A stretch of DNA of 64,000 nucleotides from Cyanobium sp. ATX 6A2. GTDB taxonomy: Bacteria > Cyanobacteriota > Cyanobacteriia > PCC-6307 > Cyanobiaceae. A model generated the notes under the pieces. That model was not told where the DNA came from. It made no database searches and saw only the letters and a program-made list of their open reading frames with translations. The translations under genes and the position numbers were made by a program. The stretch spans positions 62,001 to 126,000 of the forward strand of contig NZ_JAGQCU010000001.1 in NCBI RefSeq assembly GCF_024346355.1. The letters run 5' to 3'. Positions 47,217 to 59,016 of this stretch are shown piece after piece; the first letter of the stretch is position 1, and every line of letters starts with the position of its first letter.

Positions 47217-47918
47217 ATGCTGCCCCGCTCCCGGCCAGCCCGTCACTGGATCGTCGGAGACGTCCATGGCTGCGCCGACTCCCTGTTGCAGCTGCTGCGG
47301 CTGCTGCCCGCCGACGACAGGCTGGTGCTCTGCGGCGATGTGATCAACCGCGGCCCCCAGATTCAGCGGGCCATGGAGCTGGCCTGGAGCCTGGTGCGCA
47401 GCGGCCGGGCCGTGTGGCTGCAGGGCAACCACGAGGCCGAGCTGGTGGCGGAGCTGGAGCGGGAGGATGGCTCCGGCAGCGCTCAACTGGACGGCTGTGA
47501 CACCTATCGCCAGCTGGGGGGATCTCTCTGCCGCCTCTGGCGCCGGCGGCTCGCCACACTGCCCCTGGTGTTGCCGGGTCGCGGCTGGGTGGCCACCCAT
47601 GCCGGCTTCGATCCCCACGGCTGGCAGCCCGACCTGCACGTGCGTCATCCGTTCTGGCACGCCTACGACGGCCGCTACGGCCAGGTGGTGGTGGGTCACA
47701 CGCCCGGCAAGGGAATCCGCCACCACGGGCAGGGATCGATCGTGCTCGTGGACACGGGAGCCTGCTACGGCGGCGAGCTCAGCGCCTACTGCCCCGAAAC
47801 CGGCCAGGTGGTGCAGGTGAGCGGCCAGCGCCCGCTGCCGCCGGCCCTTCCCCCCGGCATGCGTGACCAGCTGGCCGCACTGCAGAACCGGCAGCGGTTG
47901 CAGCGCTGTCTGGGCTGA
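47217..47918 (+). CDS. calcineurin-like metallophosphatase (PrpA/ApaH type)
   Basis: A 233-residue two-metal phosphatase. The metal motifs are WIVGDVHGCADSL (GDxHG, ~12-24), LCGDVINRGPQ (GDxxxRG, ~38-48) and LQGNHEAELV (GNHE, ~70-79), then VATHAGFDP and VVGHTPGKGI. This set fits serine/threonine phosphatases and diadenosine tetraphosphatases; which one is not decidable by eye. The stop is 12 bases before the recC start, so it may be the first gene of the recCBD transcript. Confidence 0.85.
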   Translation: MLPRSRPARHWIVGDVHGCADSLLQLLRLLPADDRLVLCGDVINRGPQIQRAMELAWSLVRSGRAVWLQGNHEAELVAELEREDGSGSAQLDGCDTYRQLGGSLCRLWRRRLATLPLVLPGRGWVATHAGFDPHGWQPDLHVRHPFWHAYDGRYGQVVVGHTPGKGIRHHGQGSIVLVDTGACYGGELSAYCPETGQVVQVSGQRPLPPALPPGMRDQLAALQNRQRLQRCLG

Positions 47919-47930
47919 ACGCCGCCGGTC

Positions 47931-50900
47931 TTGCTCACCGTCTTCCGCAGCAACCGGATCGAATGGCTGGCCGACCTCCTGGCCGCCCAGCTGCGCGTGC
48001 GGCCACCGGGCCCGTTTGAGCGGGTGGAGGTGGTGGTGAACACCTGGCCCACCAGCCGCTGGCTGGGGGAGCAGCTGGCCCTGGGGCTGGGCGATCCCGA
48101 CACCCCCTTCGCCGATGGGGTGGCCGCCCATCTGCGCTTCCCCTTCCCCGGCCAGCACCTGCGGGAGCTGGTGGATCGGCTCCTGGCCGACGACCCCGCC
48201 GCCGCCGTTTCGGGCGGTGGGGATCCCTGGCGCGCCAGTGAGCTAGTGTGGCCGCTGCTGGAATTGCTGCCGGCCCTGATCGCCCGGCCGGAGGCCGCGC
48301 CGCTGCGCCGCTGGCTGGAGCGACGGGCAGCGCCCCAGGGGGCTGCAGCCGGCCAGACCAACGGCGAACCGGAACTGGATCGGGCCCTCTGGCAGCTGGG
48401 CCGGGGGATCGCCGATGCCGTTGACGATTACACCCTCTACCGCCCGGCGATGCTGACGGCCTGGCTGGCCGGCCAGGCGCTCGATGGTGGCGGTCAGCCC
48501 CTGCCGGCGGAGCAGCACTGGCAGCCGTTGCTGCTGCGGCAGCTGGCCGATCGCCTGGAGCGGCAGCCCTTCGGGCTGCGGGTGCAGGCCGCCATCACCC
48601 GTTTGCGTCGAGCCGCCGCCGGGGGCATGCCGCTGGCCTGTGCCCTGCCCGATCCTCTGCGTCTGTTCGGCCTGAGCAGCATGGCGCCGCTGCAGGTGGA
48701 GCTGCTCCAGGCCCTCTCCGGCCTGGTGGAGGTGGAGATCTACCTGCTCACCCCTTGCCGGGAGCTCTGGCGCCGCCGCGACCAGGCCACCGGTGCGCCC
48801 CTGGGGGAGGCATGGCTGCTGGAGGTGCCGCGGCTGGAGGCACGCTTCGGTCGGCTGGGGGCCGAGTTCCAGCAGCTGCTGGAGGGTACCGGCGTGGCCC
48901 AGCTCGGCCAGTGGCAGGAGCGCGATCTGTTCCTGGGCGCCGCCACGGCCGCCGAGGGCAGCGGCCGCAACCCCAGCCTGCTGGAGCAGCTGCAGGAGCA
49001 GCTGGTGGATCCGGCCCAGCGCCCCGGGCTGGAGCTGCGGCCTGGCGATCAGTCGTTGGAGTTCCTGGCCTGCCCGGGGCGCTTGCGCGAGGTGCAGATC
49101 GTGCGCGACCGGGTGCTGCAGCTGTTGGCCGACGACCCCAGCCTCGCTCCCCGCGACGTGCTGGTGATGACGCCCCAGGTGGATGCCTTCGCGCCCCTGG
49201 TGGCGGCCGTGTTCGCCGATGGTGGTGCCACCGGCGTGGCCCTGCCCTGGCGGCTCACCGACCGCAGCCAGCAGAGCGATCCCGGCATCGCCCAGGCCCT
49301 GCTGGCCCTGCTGGAGCTGGGCGGCGAGCGGCTCACCGCCTCCGCCCTGGAGGGGCTGCTGGCCTGCGGCCCACTGCTGATCCGCCATGGCATCGACCCC
49401 GACGAAGCGGGCGCGATCACGGCCCTGCTGCAGCGGGCGGGCTTCCGCTGGGGCCTCGACGCCGGCGCCCGCGAAGGCGACCGCAACCACAGCCTGAGCT
49501 GGGCGATCGACCGGCTGCTGCTGGGGCTCGTGCTGCCGGAGCAGCCCGGCCTGGCACCGGGTGCCACCGCCCCCCTGGCGATGGGATCCAGCCTGGAGCA
49601 GCAGACACGCTGGCTGGGGCTGCTGCAGGGGCTGCGGCATGCCCTCAGGCAACTGGCCCAGCCGCGCACCCCGGCCGCCTGGGGGCCAGTGCTGCGGCAG
49701 CTGCTGAGCGACCTGTTCGCAGGCGGCGGCGAGCGGGCCTGGGAGCTGCCGCCGATCCACACCGCCGTGGCCGACTGGCTCGCGGTGGCCGGCAGCAGCT
49801 CCCTGACGGTTCCGGCAGCGGTGCTGGCGGAGGTGCTGGGCGAACGGCTGGCCGCTGACAGCGGCCGCTTCGGGCACCGCTCCGGCGCCCTCACGATCAG
49901 CGGCCTGGAGCCGATGCGGGCCATCCCCCACCGGGTGATCGTGCTGATGGGGCTCGACGGCGGCGCCTTCCCGCGACAACGCGAGCGCCCCGGGTTCCAC
50001 CTGCTGGAGCACCAGCGCCAGCTGGGGGATCCCAGCCCCGCCGATCAGGACCGCTACGTGCTGCTGGAGAGCCTGCTCTCCGCCCGCCAGCACCTGCTGA
50101 TCACCTGGAGCAGCCGCGACAGCCGCAACGGTGAGCAGCTGATGCCCTGCACGCCCGTGCGCCAATGGCTGACGCTGCTGGAGCAGGAGCTGGGCCAGCC
50201 GGCCATGGCCCGGCTCCTGCGCGAGCCGGCCGCCAATCCGCTGGAGCGGCGCAACTTCCTGCCGGAGGGAGAATGGCCGCCGATCTGCAGCGACCGGCGC
50301 CTGCTGCAGGCCCGCCAGCTACTGGAGCGGAGCCGGCCCGTGCCGCCCACCCCCCTGGCGGCCACATCAGCCCCGCTCAGCGGCACACCCGAGACCGGCC
50401 ATGGCGACCTGCTGGCCTGGCTGCAGGCCCCCCAGCAGCGCTGGCTGGAGAGCCTGGGCCTGCGACCGAAGGAATGGGACCAGCAGGTGCTGGACCTCGA
50501 GCCCCTGAGCCTGACGGAGCGGGAGCGGGCCCGGCTGCTGCGGGCGTCGATGATCCCCCAGGAGCAGATCCCAGCCGGCAGCAGCCCCGACTGGCAGGCG
50601 GAGCAGCGGGGCCGCGGCACCCTGCCGGCGGGAGCTGCCGGGGTGATCGAAGCGCAGCAGCTGAGCCAGCGCTGGGACTCCCTGCAGGCGGTGCTGACCG
50701 AGCTGGGCGAGCAGCGCCAGGCCGAGGCCGCTGCGGCCGGACTGGTGGCGGGGCTCAGCTGGCGGGGGGAGCACCTGGTGCTGGCCCACACCGCCAGGGC
50801 GCAGCCGGCCCAGTGGCTGGAGCTGTGGCTGGCCCTGCTGCTGGCCTGCGCGGCGGGGCAACAGCCCGGCAGCGCCGTGCTGGTGGGCCGCGACAACCAC

Positions 50901-51263
50901 CGGTTCCGGAAGCTCGGCTGCCTCGCCCCGCTGCCGGCCAGCGCAGCCCTGGCCCAGCTGGAACAGCTGCGGGAGCTGCGGGAGCAGCACCGCGCCAGCT
51001 GCTGGCCGGTGCCGCCGCGCACGGGCTGGGCCTGGGCGGAGGCGGAGCTGGGCAGAGCCGGCAGCGGCCTGAAGGCCGCCCGCGGCGCCTGGGAGGGGGG
51101 CTTCGCCGGAGCGGGCGAGCGGGAGCAGGAGGTGATGGCCCTCTGTTTCGGCGCCGCGCTCACGGCCATCGCGCTGGTGGAGGAGCGCTTCTGCTGCGCG
51201 GCCCTGGCGCTGCTGCAGCCGCTGCTGGAGCGCCGCAGCGTGGAGAATGGCCGGGGCCGATGA
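47931..51263 (+). CDS. recC: exodeoxyribonuclease V subunit RecC
   Basis: A 1110-residue RecC subunit of the RecBCD double-strand-break repair nuclease. N-terminal features are LTVFRSNRIEWLADLLAAQL and NTWPTSRWLGEQLALGLG, DPAAAVSGGGDPWRASELVW, and LEFLACPGRLREVQIVRDRVL; the middle has LPWRLTDRSQQSDP and PHRVIVLMGLDGGAFPRQRERPGFHLLEHQRQLGDPS. These match the inactivated helicase-like subunit that scans for Chi. The C-terminal ~350 residues are Arg/Gln/Ala-rich. It starts with TTG at 47931 and overlaps recB by 4 bases (ATGA). Confidence 0.95.
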   Translation: MLTVFRSNRIEWLADLLAAQLRVRPPGPFERVEVVVNTWPTSRWLGEQLALGLGDPDTPFADGVAAHLRFPFPGQHLRELVDRLLADDPAAAVSGGGDPWRASELVWPLLELLPALIARPEAAPLRRWLERRAAPQGAAAGQTNGEPELDRALWQLGRGIADAVDDYTLYRPAMLTAWLAGQALDGGGQPLPAEQHWQPLLLRQLADRLERQPFGLRVQAAITRLRRAAAGGMPLACALPDPLRLFGLSSMAPLQVELLQALSGLVEVEIYLLTPCRELWRRRDQATGAPLGEAWLLEVPRLEARFGRLGAEFQQLLEGTGVAQLGQWQERDLFLGAATAAEGSGRNPSLLEQLQEQLVDPAQRPGLELRPGDQSLEFLACPGRLREVQIVRDRVLQLLADDPSLAPRDVLVMTPQVDAFAPLVAAVFADGGATGVALPWRLTDRSQQSDPGIAQALLALLELGGERLTASALEGLLACGPLLIRHGIDPDEAGAITALLQRAGFRWGLDAGAREGDRNHSLSWAIDRLLLGLVLPEQPGLAPGATAPLAMGSSLEQQTRWLGLLQGLRHALRQLAQPRTPAAWGPVLRQLLSDLFAGGGERAWELPPIHTAVADWLAVAGSSSLTVPAAVLAEVLGERLAADSGRFGHRSGALTISGLEPMRAIPHRVIVLMGLDGGAFPRQRERPGFHLLEHQRQLGDPSPADQDRYVLLESLLSARQHLLITWSSRDSRNGEQLMPCTPVRQWLTLLEQELGQPAMARLLREPAANPLERRNFLPEGEWPPICSDRRLLQARQLLERSRPVPPTPLAATSAPLSGTPETGHGDLLAWLQAPQQRWLESLGLRPKEWDQQVLDLEPLSLTERERARLLRASMIPQEQIPAGSSPDWQAEQRGRGTLPAGAAGVIEAQQLSQRWDSLQAVLTELGEQRQAEAAAAGLVAGLSWRGEHLVLAHTARAQPAQWLELWLALLLACAAGQQPGSAVLVGRDNHRFRKLGCLAPLPASAALAQLEQLRELREQHRASCWPVPPRTGWAWAEAELGRAGSGLKAARGAWEGGFAGAGEREQEVMALCFGAALTAIALVEERFCCAALALLQPLLERRSVENGRGR

Positions 51264-54200
51264 GCCCACCGGTGCTTGATTTCGAGGCCAACAGCTTCCC
51301 CCTCGAGCCGGGGGTGCAGCTGCTGGAGGCCAGCGCCGGCACCGGCAAGACCTTCGCCCTGGCCCATCTGGTGCTGCGGCTGGTGACCCGCCCGCTCGAC
51401 CCCCTGCCCCTGGAGCGGCTGCTGGTGGTGACCTTCACCGAGGCCGCCGCGGCCGAACTGCGCGACCGCATCGCCCTGCGGCTGCAGGCGGCCCTGGCCA
51501 CGCTGGAAACCGACGCCGTGGCAACGGATGCCGTGCTGGCCGCCTGGCGCGCAGCCCAGCCGGACGCGCCGGTGGCCCTGGAGCGGCTGCGGGGGCTGCT
51601 GCTGCTGGCCCTGGAGGCCCTCGATCGCACCGACATCACCACCATCCACGGCTTCTGCCGCCGCACCCTGCAGCGCCAGGCCCTGGAGGCCGGCCTGGGT
51701 CCGGCCCTGGAGCTGGAACACGACGAGGGCGAACGGGCTGCCCAGGTGATTCACGACTACTGGCAGCAGCACCTGCTCAGCCTGCCGCCGGATCTGCTGG
51801 CGGGCCTGCAGCAGCAGGGTCTGTCGCCGGAGCGGCTGCAGCGGCTGCTGGAGCGGCTCGATGGCGATCCGGCCCTGGAGCTCGATCCCCTGCCGGCCGA
51901 GATCCAGGCCAGCGAGCCCCTGGCGGCGCAGCTGCCGGGGCTGTGGCGGAAGCGCTGGCAGGCCTTCGCCGCCCTCTGGGCCGAGCGGGGTGAGGCCTTG
52001 GAGCGGGCCTTCTGCGCGGCCGCCACCGACCTGCGCTCCCGCGGCGCCAGCGACACCAAGCCCTACGCCCCCAGGCCCACAAGCAACCGGGTGGCGAAGC
52101 TGGACGCCTGGATCAGCGCCGTCAGCCAGGACGGTGCCATTCCCAGCTACGCCGCAGTGCTGGAGCAGGCGCTGTTGCGCGACTACTTCCACCCCGGCCC
52201 CTTCACCAAGTTGGCTGCCGGCTTTGACGGCGAGTCCATGCCGGGGTCGGAGGTGACCCTGCCGGAGCGGCCGCTGCTGGAGGCGATCGCCGCCCTGGTG
52301 GACGGCCCGCTGGAACTGGTGGTGAGCCATGCCCTGCACCACGGCCGCCGGGAACTGGCCCAGCGCCGCGCCAGCAGGGGACGGCTGGGCTTCGGCGATC
52401 TGTTGGCGGCGCTCGATCCCGGCCCCGACGGCGATCGCCACCAGTCCCTGCTGGCAGCGGTGGCCAGCCGCTACCGGGTGGCCCTGATCGATGAATTTCA
52501 GGACACCGATCCGATCCAGTGGCGGATCCTGCAACGGGCCTTCGTGGCCGCCGCGGGGGAACCGGCCCGCCATCTGCTGGTGATGGTGGGAGACCCCAAG
52601 CAGGCCATCTATCGCTTTCGCGGCGGTGAACTGGCCACCTACCGCCTGGCACGCAAGCGGGCCGATGGCATCCACGGCCTGCGCGAGAACCGCCGCTCCG
52701 CCGCCGCCCTGGTGCAGGCCCTCAATGGGCTGATGACAGCGGGGCTGGTGCGCTCCCAGCTGGATGTGCCGCCGGTGCAGGCGCGGGCGGAGAAGGGCGA
52801 GCTGCTGCTGGAGCCCGGCGAGTCGCCGCTGCAGCTGCTGCCCCTGGACGACGACGACCGCCAGCCCCAGCAAGTGGCCGGCCTCTGCCTGCAGCTGCTC
52901 AGGCGGCGGCTGCGCCTGAGCGCGCCCCGGCCCGATGGCAGCCGGCAGGAGCGGCTGCTCAGCCCCGGGGATCTCTGCGTGCTGGTGGGCACCCACCGCC
53001 AGGCCGAGCTGCTGCGCCACGCCCTCGAGCAACGGGGGTTGCCCAGCAGGCTGGTGAGCCGCGGTGATGTGTTCGCCAGCGAGGCGGCCACCGCCCTGCA
53101 ACGGCTGCTCGATGCCCTCGCCGATCCGGGCCACCCGGGCCGCCTGCGGCTGCTGGCGGCCTCGCCGCTGCTGGGCTGGAGCGCCGAGCAGCTCGGCTCG
53201 ACACCGGAGGCGGCCTGGGAGCAGCTGGCCGACCAGCTGGCCCAGCTGGCCCAGCGGCTGGAGCGCGATGGCCTGCTGGCCTGTCTGGGGGAGCTGCTCA
53301 GCACCGAGGGGCTGGCGCGGTTGTCGCTGGGGGGGCGGCTGCTGGCCGACCTGCAGCAGGCCGCCGAACTGCTGCAGGAGCGCATGCACCAGCTGGGGCT
53401 GGGGGCCGCGGCCGCGGCCGACTGGCTGCGCCGCATCCGCCTCGATCCCGATCGGCGCGTGCCCGAGGAACACCAGCTCCACAGCACCGCCGCCGATGCC
53501 GCCATCGCCGTGGTCACCGTGCACCGCAGCAAGGGTCTGGAGTATCCGGTGGTGATCTGCCCGTTTCTGTGGCGGGCCCCCGCGGCCCCCACCAGCAACG
53601 CCAGCGAACTGGGGCGGCGCTGGCTGCCGCCCGGGGCCACGGCCCCCCACCTCGACCTGCACCGCTCCCCCCACTGGGGCAGAGGCCGCCGCGCCGCCCG
53701 CGCCGACCTGGCCGCCGCCGAGCAGGAAGCGGAGCGCCTGGCCTACGTGGCCGCCACCCGGGCCCGTCACCTGCTGGTGCTGGGCTGGCGGGAGCAGGCC
53801 CGCCATGGCGCCAATCCCCTCGCTCCCTGGCTGCTGGCGGAGGATGGCCTGCGGGGCGAGCCGGAGCTGCCGCTGCACAGGCTCGAGCCGGCCGGCCTGC
53901 CCGGCGCCGGCGAACGCTGGCTGCCGCCGGCGCCGGAGGGAGAGCTGCAGGCCGGCCCCCTTCCCCGTCACCGCCTCGACAACAGCTGGGGCCGCAGCAG
54001 CTACTCGAGCTGGGCCCATGGCGGCAGCAGCCTGGCGCCGGCAGCCCGGGAGGAGGGGCGCGACACCAGCGATGGTTCCGCTGATGGCCCAGCGACTGAC
54101 CCGGCCGCGTGGGAACGCCGGGGACCGTTGGCCGATTTCCCCCGCGGCGCCGGCCCCGGTGAGGCCCTGCACAGGATTCTTGAGCAGCTCGACTACAGCC

Positions 54201-54979
54201 ACAGCCCCGCAACGCCGCAAGCTCTGGCCCTGATCCGCCAGGAGCTGGAGCGGGCCGGGCTCGCCGCAGAGCTGGCCCAACCCCTGGCGGGCGCGCTGGA
54301 GCGGCTGCGCCTCACCCCCTTCGGCGGCGCCCTGGGTGGCTTCCGGCTGGCCGGGCTGGCGCCAGCGCAACGGCTCAACGAGATGCACTTCGACCTGCCC
54401 CTGGCGGTTCCCCGCCAGCCGGGCAATCCGCCGGCGCCGGCGGCCCAACTGCGGCGGGTGCGCAGCGCCACCCTGGCTCGCTGCTTCCGCGATCATCCGG
54501 GCGGCCTCTTCGATCGGCCCTACGCCAGCCGGCTGGAGAGTCTCGAGATCGCCAGCCGCGGCTTTCTCACCGGCTCCATCGACCTGGTGTTCCGCCAGGA
54601 CGGCCGCTGGTGGGTACTCGACTGGAAGAGCAACTGGCTGGGGGAGCGCGACGCCAGCGGGGCAACCCTGGCCTGCGGCCCGGCCCACTACGGTCTGGCC
54701 GCAATGGCGGAGCTGATGGCGGTCAGCCACTACCCCCTGCAGGCCCACCTCTATCTGGTGGCCCTGCACCGCTACCTGCACTGGCGCCTGCCCGGCTATA
54801 CCCCCGAACGCCACCTGGGCGGCTACGCCTATGTGTTTCTACGCGGTGTGCCCGGCGCCACAGCCCGGGCCGAAACCCTGGCCGACGAGGGGGGGGTGGT
54901 GCCGGGGATGCTGGTGGAGCGGCCGCCGCTGGCACGGCTGCTGGCCCTCGATGGGCTGCTGCGCGAGGGCGCCCCATGA
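51260..54979 (+). CDS. recB: exodeoxyribonuclease V subunit RecB
   Basis: A 1239-residue UvrD-family helicase-nuclease. Walker A is ASAGTGKT (residues ~24-31), motif II is ALIDEFQDTDPIQW (~410), then VGDPKQAIYRFRGG (~443) and the C-terminal helicase motif VHRSKGLEYPVV (~752). The RecB nuclease domain at the end has the catalytic LDWKSNW (~1118) preceded by GSIDLVFRQDG (metal-binding Asp). All active-site residues I can check are present, so the complex should be functional. ATG 51260 overlaps the recC stop; the stop overlaps recD. Confidence 0.96.
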   Translation: MSPPVLDFEANSFPLEPGVQLLEASAGTGKTFALAHLVLRLVTRPLDPLPLERLLVVTFTEAAAAELRDRIALRLQAALATLETDAVATDAVLAAWRAAQPDAPVALERLRGLLLLALEALDRTDITTIHGFCRRTLQRQALEAGLGPALELEHDEGERAAQVIHDYWQQHLLSLPPDLLAGLQQQGLSPERLQRLLERLDGDPALELDPLPAEIQASEPLAAQLPGLWRKRWQAFAALWAERGEALERAFCAAATDLRSRGASDTKPYAPRPTSNRVAKLDAWISAVSQDGAIPSYAAVLEQALLRDYFHPGPFTKLAAGFDGESMPGSEVTLPERPLLEAIAALVDGPLELVVSHALHHGRRELAQRRASRGRLGFGDLLAALDPGPDGDRHQSLLAAVASRYRVALIDEFQDTDPIQWRILQRAFVAAAGEPARHLLVMVGDPKQAIYRFRGGELATYRLARKRADGIHGLRENRRSAAALVQALNGLMTAGLVRSQLDVPPVQARAEKGELLLEPGESPLQLLPLDDDDRQPQQVAGLCLQLLRRRLRLSAPRPDGSRQERLLSPGDLCVLVGTHRQAELLRHALEQRGLPSRLVSRGDVFASEAATALQRLLDALADPGHPGRLRLLAASPLLGWSAEQLGSTPEAAWEQLADQLAQLAQRLERDGLLACLGELLSTEGLARLSLGGRLLADLQQAAELLQERMHQLGLGAAAAADWLRRIRLDPDRRVPEEHQLHSTAADAAIAVVTVHRSKGLEYPVVICPFLWRAPAAPTSNASELGRRWLPPGATAPHLDLHRSPHWGRGRRAARADLAAAEQEAERLAYVAATRARHLLVLGWREQARHGANPLAPWLLAEDGLRGEPELPLHRLEPAGLPGAGERWLPPAPEGELQAGPLPRHRLDNSWGRSSYSSWAHGGSSLAPAAREEGRDTSDGSADGPATDPAAWERRGPLADFPRGAGPGEALHRILEQLDYSHSPATPQALALIRQELERAGLAAELAQPLAGALERLRLTPFGGALGGFRLAGLAPAQRLNEMHFDLPLAVPRQPGNPPAPAAQLRRVRSATLARCFRDHPGGLFDRPYASRLESLEIASRGFLTGSIDLVFRQDGRWWVLDWKSNWLGERDASGATLACGPAHYGLAAMAELMAVSHYPLQAHLYLVALHRYLHWRLPGYTPERHLGGYAYVFLRGVPGATARAETLADEGGVVPGMLVERPPLARLLALDGLLREGAP

Positions 54980-56634
54980 GACCGTCGATCCCGGCTGCGC
55001 CGGCCGCCGGCATCCTCGCCAGTGCCCTGGCCGAGGCCCTGCCGCGCCTCTGCGGGGCCGGCGCCCCGGTGGATCCGCTGCTCCTGGCCGTGATCGCCGC
55101 CCTCGGGGCAGCCCTGGAGGCCGGGGCCCTGGAGCTGGATCTCGCCGCTGAAGCGCCGGAGGGTCTCGATCCCAAGGGCTGGCCCGAGGCCTACCGCGAG
55201 GCCCTGGAGCACTCCCCCCTGGCGGTGCGGGCCAGCGCCCTCGAGCAGGCCCCCGAGGCGCCACTGGTGCTGGTGGGGAATCGGCTGCGCTGGCGCCGCT
55301 GGCACCTGCAGCTGGAGCACACCCTCACACAGCTGGTGCAGCGGGCCCACAACCCGCTGCCGGAGGCACCGCAACCCGCCGCGCTGGACGCGGCCCGCCA
55401 GCAGGCGGCGGCCGCTGGGCTCGACGCGCGCCAGCAACAGGCGGTGGTGGTAGCCCTCAGCCAACGGCTGCTGCTGCTCAGCGGCGGCCCTGGCACCGGC
55501 AAAACCAGCACCGTGGTGCAGCTGCTCGCCGCCCTGCTGCGGCACCGGCCAGGGCTGCGTGTGCAGCTGGCGGCTCCCACCGGCAAGGCGGCGGCACGGC
55601 TGCGGGAGGCGATCGAGCGGGATGGCCGCCGGTTCAGCGCAACGCTGGCCGAGCCGCTGCTGACGGCCCCATGCTCCACCCTGCATCGCCTGCTGGAGAG
55701 CAGCGGCGAGCGCTTCGCGCGCCATGCCCAGCGCCCCCTGGAGCTGGATCTGCTGGTGGTGGATGAGCTGTCGATGGTGGATCTTCCCCTGATGGCGGCC
55801 CTGCTCGAGGCCCTGCCACCGGCCTGCCGGCTGGTGCTGGTAGGGGATCCCGCCCAGCTGCCGCCGGTGGGGCCAGGGCCGGTGCTGCAGGAGCTGGTGC
55901 AGCCGCCTTGGTTGGAGCAGCTGGGGTCGGCCGCCGTGGAACTGGGCACCACCTACCGCAATGCCGGCGCAATCGCCGCGGTGGCCGCCGATCTGCGCCT
56001 GGCCGGCCCCCGCCCCCTGCAGCTGCTCGCGTCCCGCCTGCAGGGCCTGGACCCGGGCGACAACCTGCGCTGGAGGCAGGCACCGTCGCGCCAGCCCCCG
56101 GCGGACACCATCACCGCCCTGCGCCAGCACCAGAAGCGATTGGCCGCTCTGGCGGAGGGCGTGAGCTGGCTGGCTGGGGAGGCGCAGGCGGAGGACGCCT
56201 GGGGGCCGCTGCTCAGTGAGCTGGAAGGCTGCGTGGCGCTCACCCCGCTACGCCAGGGGCCCTGGGGCGTACAGGGCCTGCACCAGCAGCTGCTGGGGGA
56301 GGCCGCCGGCCGCCCCATCGCCCACTGGCCCCTCGGCACGCCCGTGCTGAACCAGCGCAACCTGCCCGAGCAGGGTCTGGCCAACGGCGATGTGGGCGTG
56401 CTGGTGGGCAGCGGCAGCGAGCGACGGGTGCTGTTCGCCGGTGGCCGCCTGCTGCATCCGGCCCGGCTGGGGCAGGCCGAACCGGCCCTGGCCCTCACGG
56501 TGCACAAGTCGCAGGGGAGCCAGTACGGCACGGTGTGGTTGCTGCTGCCGCCTGGCCGTGACTGGGACGCCCGCCTGCTCTACACCGGGCTCACCCGCGC
56601 CCGCGAGCAGGCGTGGCTGATCACCCCGGGCTGA
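54976..56634 (+). CDS. recD: exodeoxyribonuclease V subunit RecD
   Basis: A 552-residue 5'-3' SF1B helicase. Walker A is SGGPGTGKTSTVV (~169-181), motif II VVDELSMVDLPLM (~261), then LVGDPAQLPPVGPGPVL and the C-terminal ALTVHKSQGSQYGTVW (~505) and YTGLTRAREQAWL. The first ~150 residues are the RecB-binding domain. It starts at ATG 54976 inside the recB stop (ATGA), completing the order recC-recB-recD, and is followed after 13 bases by a cupin gene. Confidence 0.96.
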   Translation: MRPSIPAAPAAGILASALAEALPRLCGAGAPVDPLLLAVIAALGAALEAGALELDLAAEAPEGLDPKGWPEAYREALEHSPLAVRASALEQAPEAPLVLVGNRLRWRRWHLQLEHTLTQLVQRAHNPLPEAPQPAALDAARQQAAAAGLDARQQQAVVVALSQRLLLLSGGPGTGKTSTVVQLLAALLRHRPGLRVQLAAPTGKAAARLREAIERDGRRFSATLAEPLLTAPCSTLHRLLESSGERFARHAQRPLELDLLVVDELSMVDLPLMAALLEALPPACRLVLVGDPAQLPPVGPGPVLQELVQPPWLEQLGSAAVELGTTYRNAGAIAAVAADLRLAGPRPLQLLASRLQGLDPGDNLRWRQAPSRQPPADTITALRQHQKRLAALAEGVSWLAGEAQAEDAWGPLLSELEGCVALTPLRQGPWGVQGLHQQLLGEAAGRPIAHWPLGTPVLNQRNLPEQGLANGDVGVLVGSGSERRVLFAGGRLLHPARLGQAEPALALTVHKSQGSQYGTVWLLLPPGRDWDARLLYTGLTRAREQAWLITPG

Positions 56635-56647
56635 GGCTGGCCAGCGC

Positions 56648-57064
56648 ATGGATTCCCCTTCCACCCAACCTCCACGGCAGCCCCTGCCCCGGCCCAATCC
56701 GTGCGCGCCGCGGGTGCATCGCCCCTGGGGGTGGTTTGAAACTCTCGGTCGGGGCAACGGCTACCTGCTCAAGCGGCTCTGCATCGGCGCCGGCCTGCGG
56801 ATCAGCCGGCAGCGCCACCACCAGCGCTGCGAGCACTGGGTGGTGGTGGAGGGCGAGGGCTGGCTGGAGTGCAACGGGGAGCAGGTGGAGGCCAGGGCGG
56901 GCACCACGCTGTTCATCCCGGTGGGTGCGATTCACCGGGCCAGCGCCACCCGCGGCGACCTGGTGATCATCGAAGTACAGCGCGGCAACCTGCTCAGCGA
57001 GGACGACATCGAACGGCTGGCCGATGACTTCGGGCGCGGACCGGGGCAGTGCGGGAACGGCTGA
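56648..57064 (+). CDS. cupin protein similar to the type II mannose-6-phosphate isomerase domain
   Basis: A 138-residue single-domain cupin. RPWGWFETLGRGNGYLLKRL opens the barrel, then the metal-ligand segments ISRQRHHQRCEHWVVVEGEGWLEC (His, His, Glu-type pattern) and TTLFIPVGAIHRASA (His). This matches the isomerase domain of bifunctional ManC/AlgA enzymes without the guanylyltransferase half. It could make mannose-6-phosphate from fructose-6-phosphate. It is 13 bases downstream of recD, probably by co-transcription rather than shared function. Confidence 0.85.
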   Translation: MDSPSTQPPRQPLPRPNPCAPRVHRPWGWFETLGRGNGYLLKRLCIGAGLRISRQRHHQRCEHWVVVEGEGWLECNGEQVEARAGTTLFIPVGAIHRASATRGDLVIIEVQRGNLLSEDDIERLADDFGRGPGQCGNG

Positions 57065-57258
57065 TAAGATTTTCACCAGCTCTCCATTGGGCCGCCGCGA
57101 TTCACGGACGGCCAGACAACGGCAAGGCAGACAGAAGGCAGAAAGTTTCGCGGGGCTTCAACGGGCTCCTCTGGGTAGCTGCCGGATCTGCATTGAAGGA
57201 CTCACCAGCCCCCAGGCGCTGGGATCCGGGCTGCACGCATCACCCGAGGACCCCCTTT
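57065..57258 (+). promoter_or_regulatory. promoter and long leader of the DEAD-box helicase gene
   Basis: About 190 bases before the likely TTG start. It begins with a -10-like TGATAAGAT (57060-57068) right at the cupin stop, so most of the region could be an untranslated leader, as usual for cold-regulated RNA helicases. I see no recognised riboswitch. Confidence 0.35.

Positions 57259-59005
<1,747 letters not shown>

Positions 59006-59016
<11 letters not shown>

Noticed and set aside
50054-54814. A 1586-codon open frame on the minus strand opposite recB
   Set aside because: recB on the plus strand has all helicase and nuclease motifs. The antisense frame is low-complexity Gln/Gly/Ala/Arg and is explained by high GC at third positions. 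Similar shadows occur opposite glgP, the transketolase-like gene, glnN and GH3.
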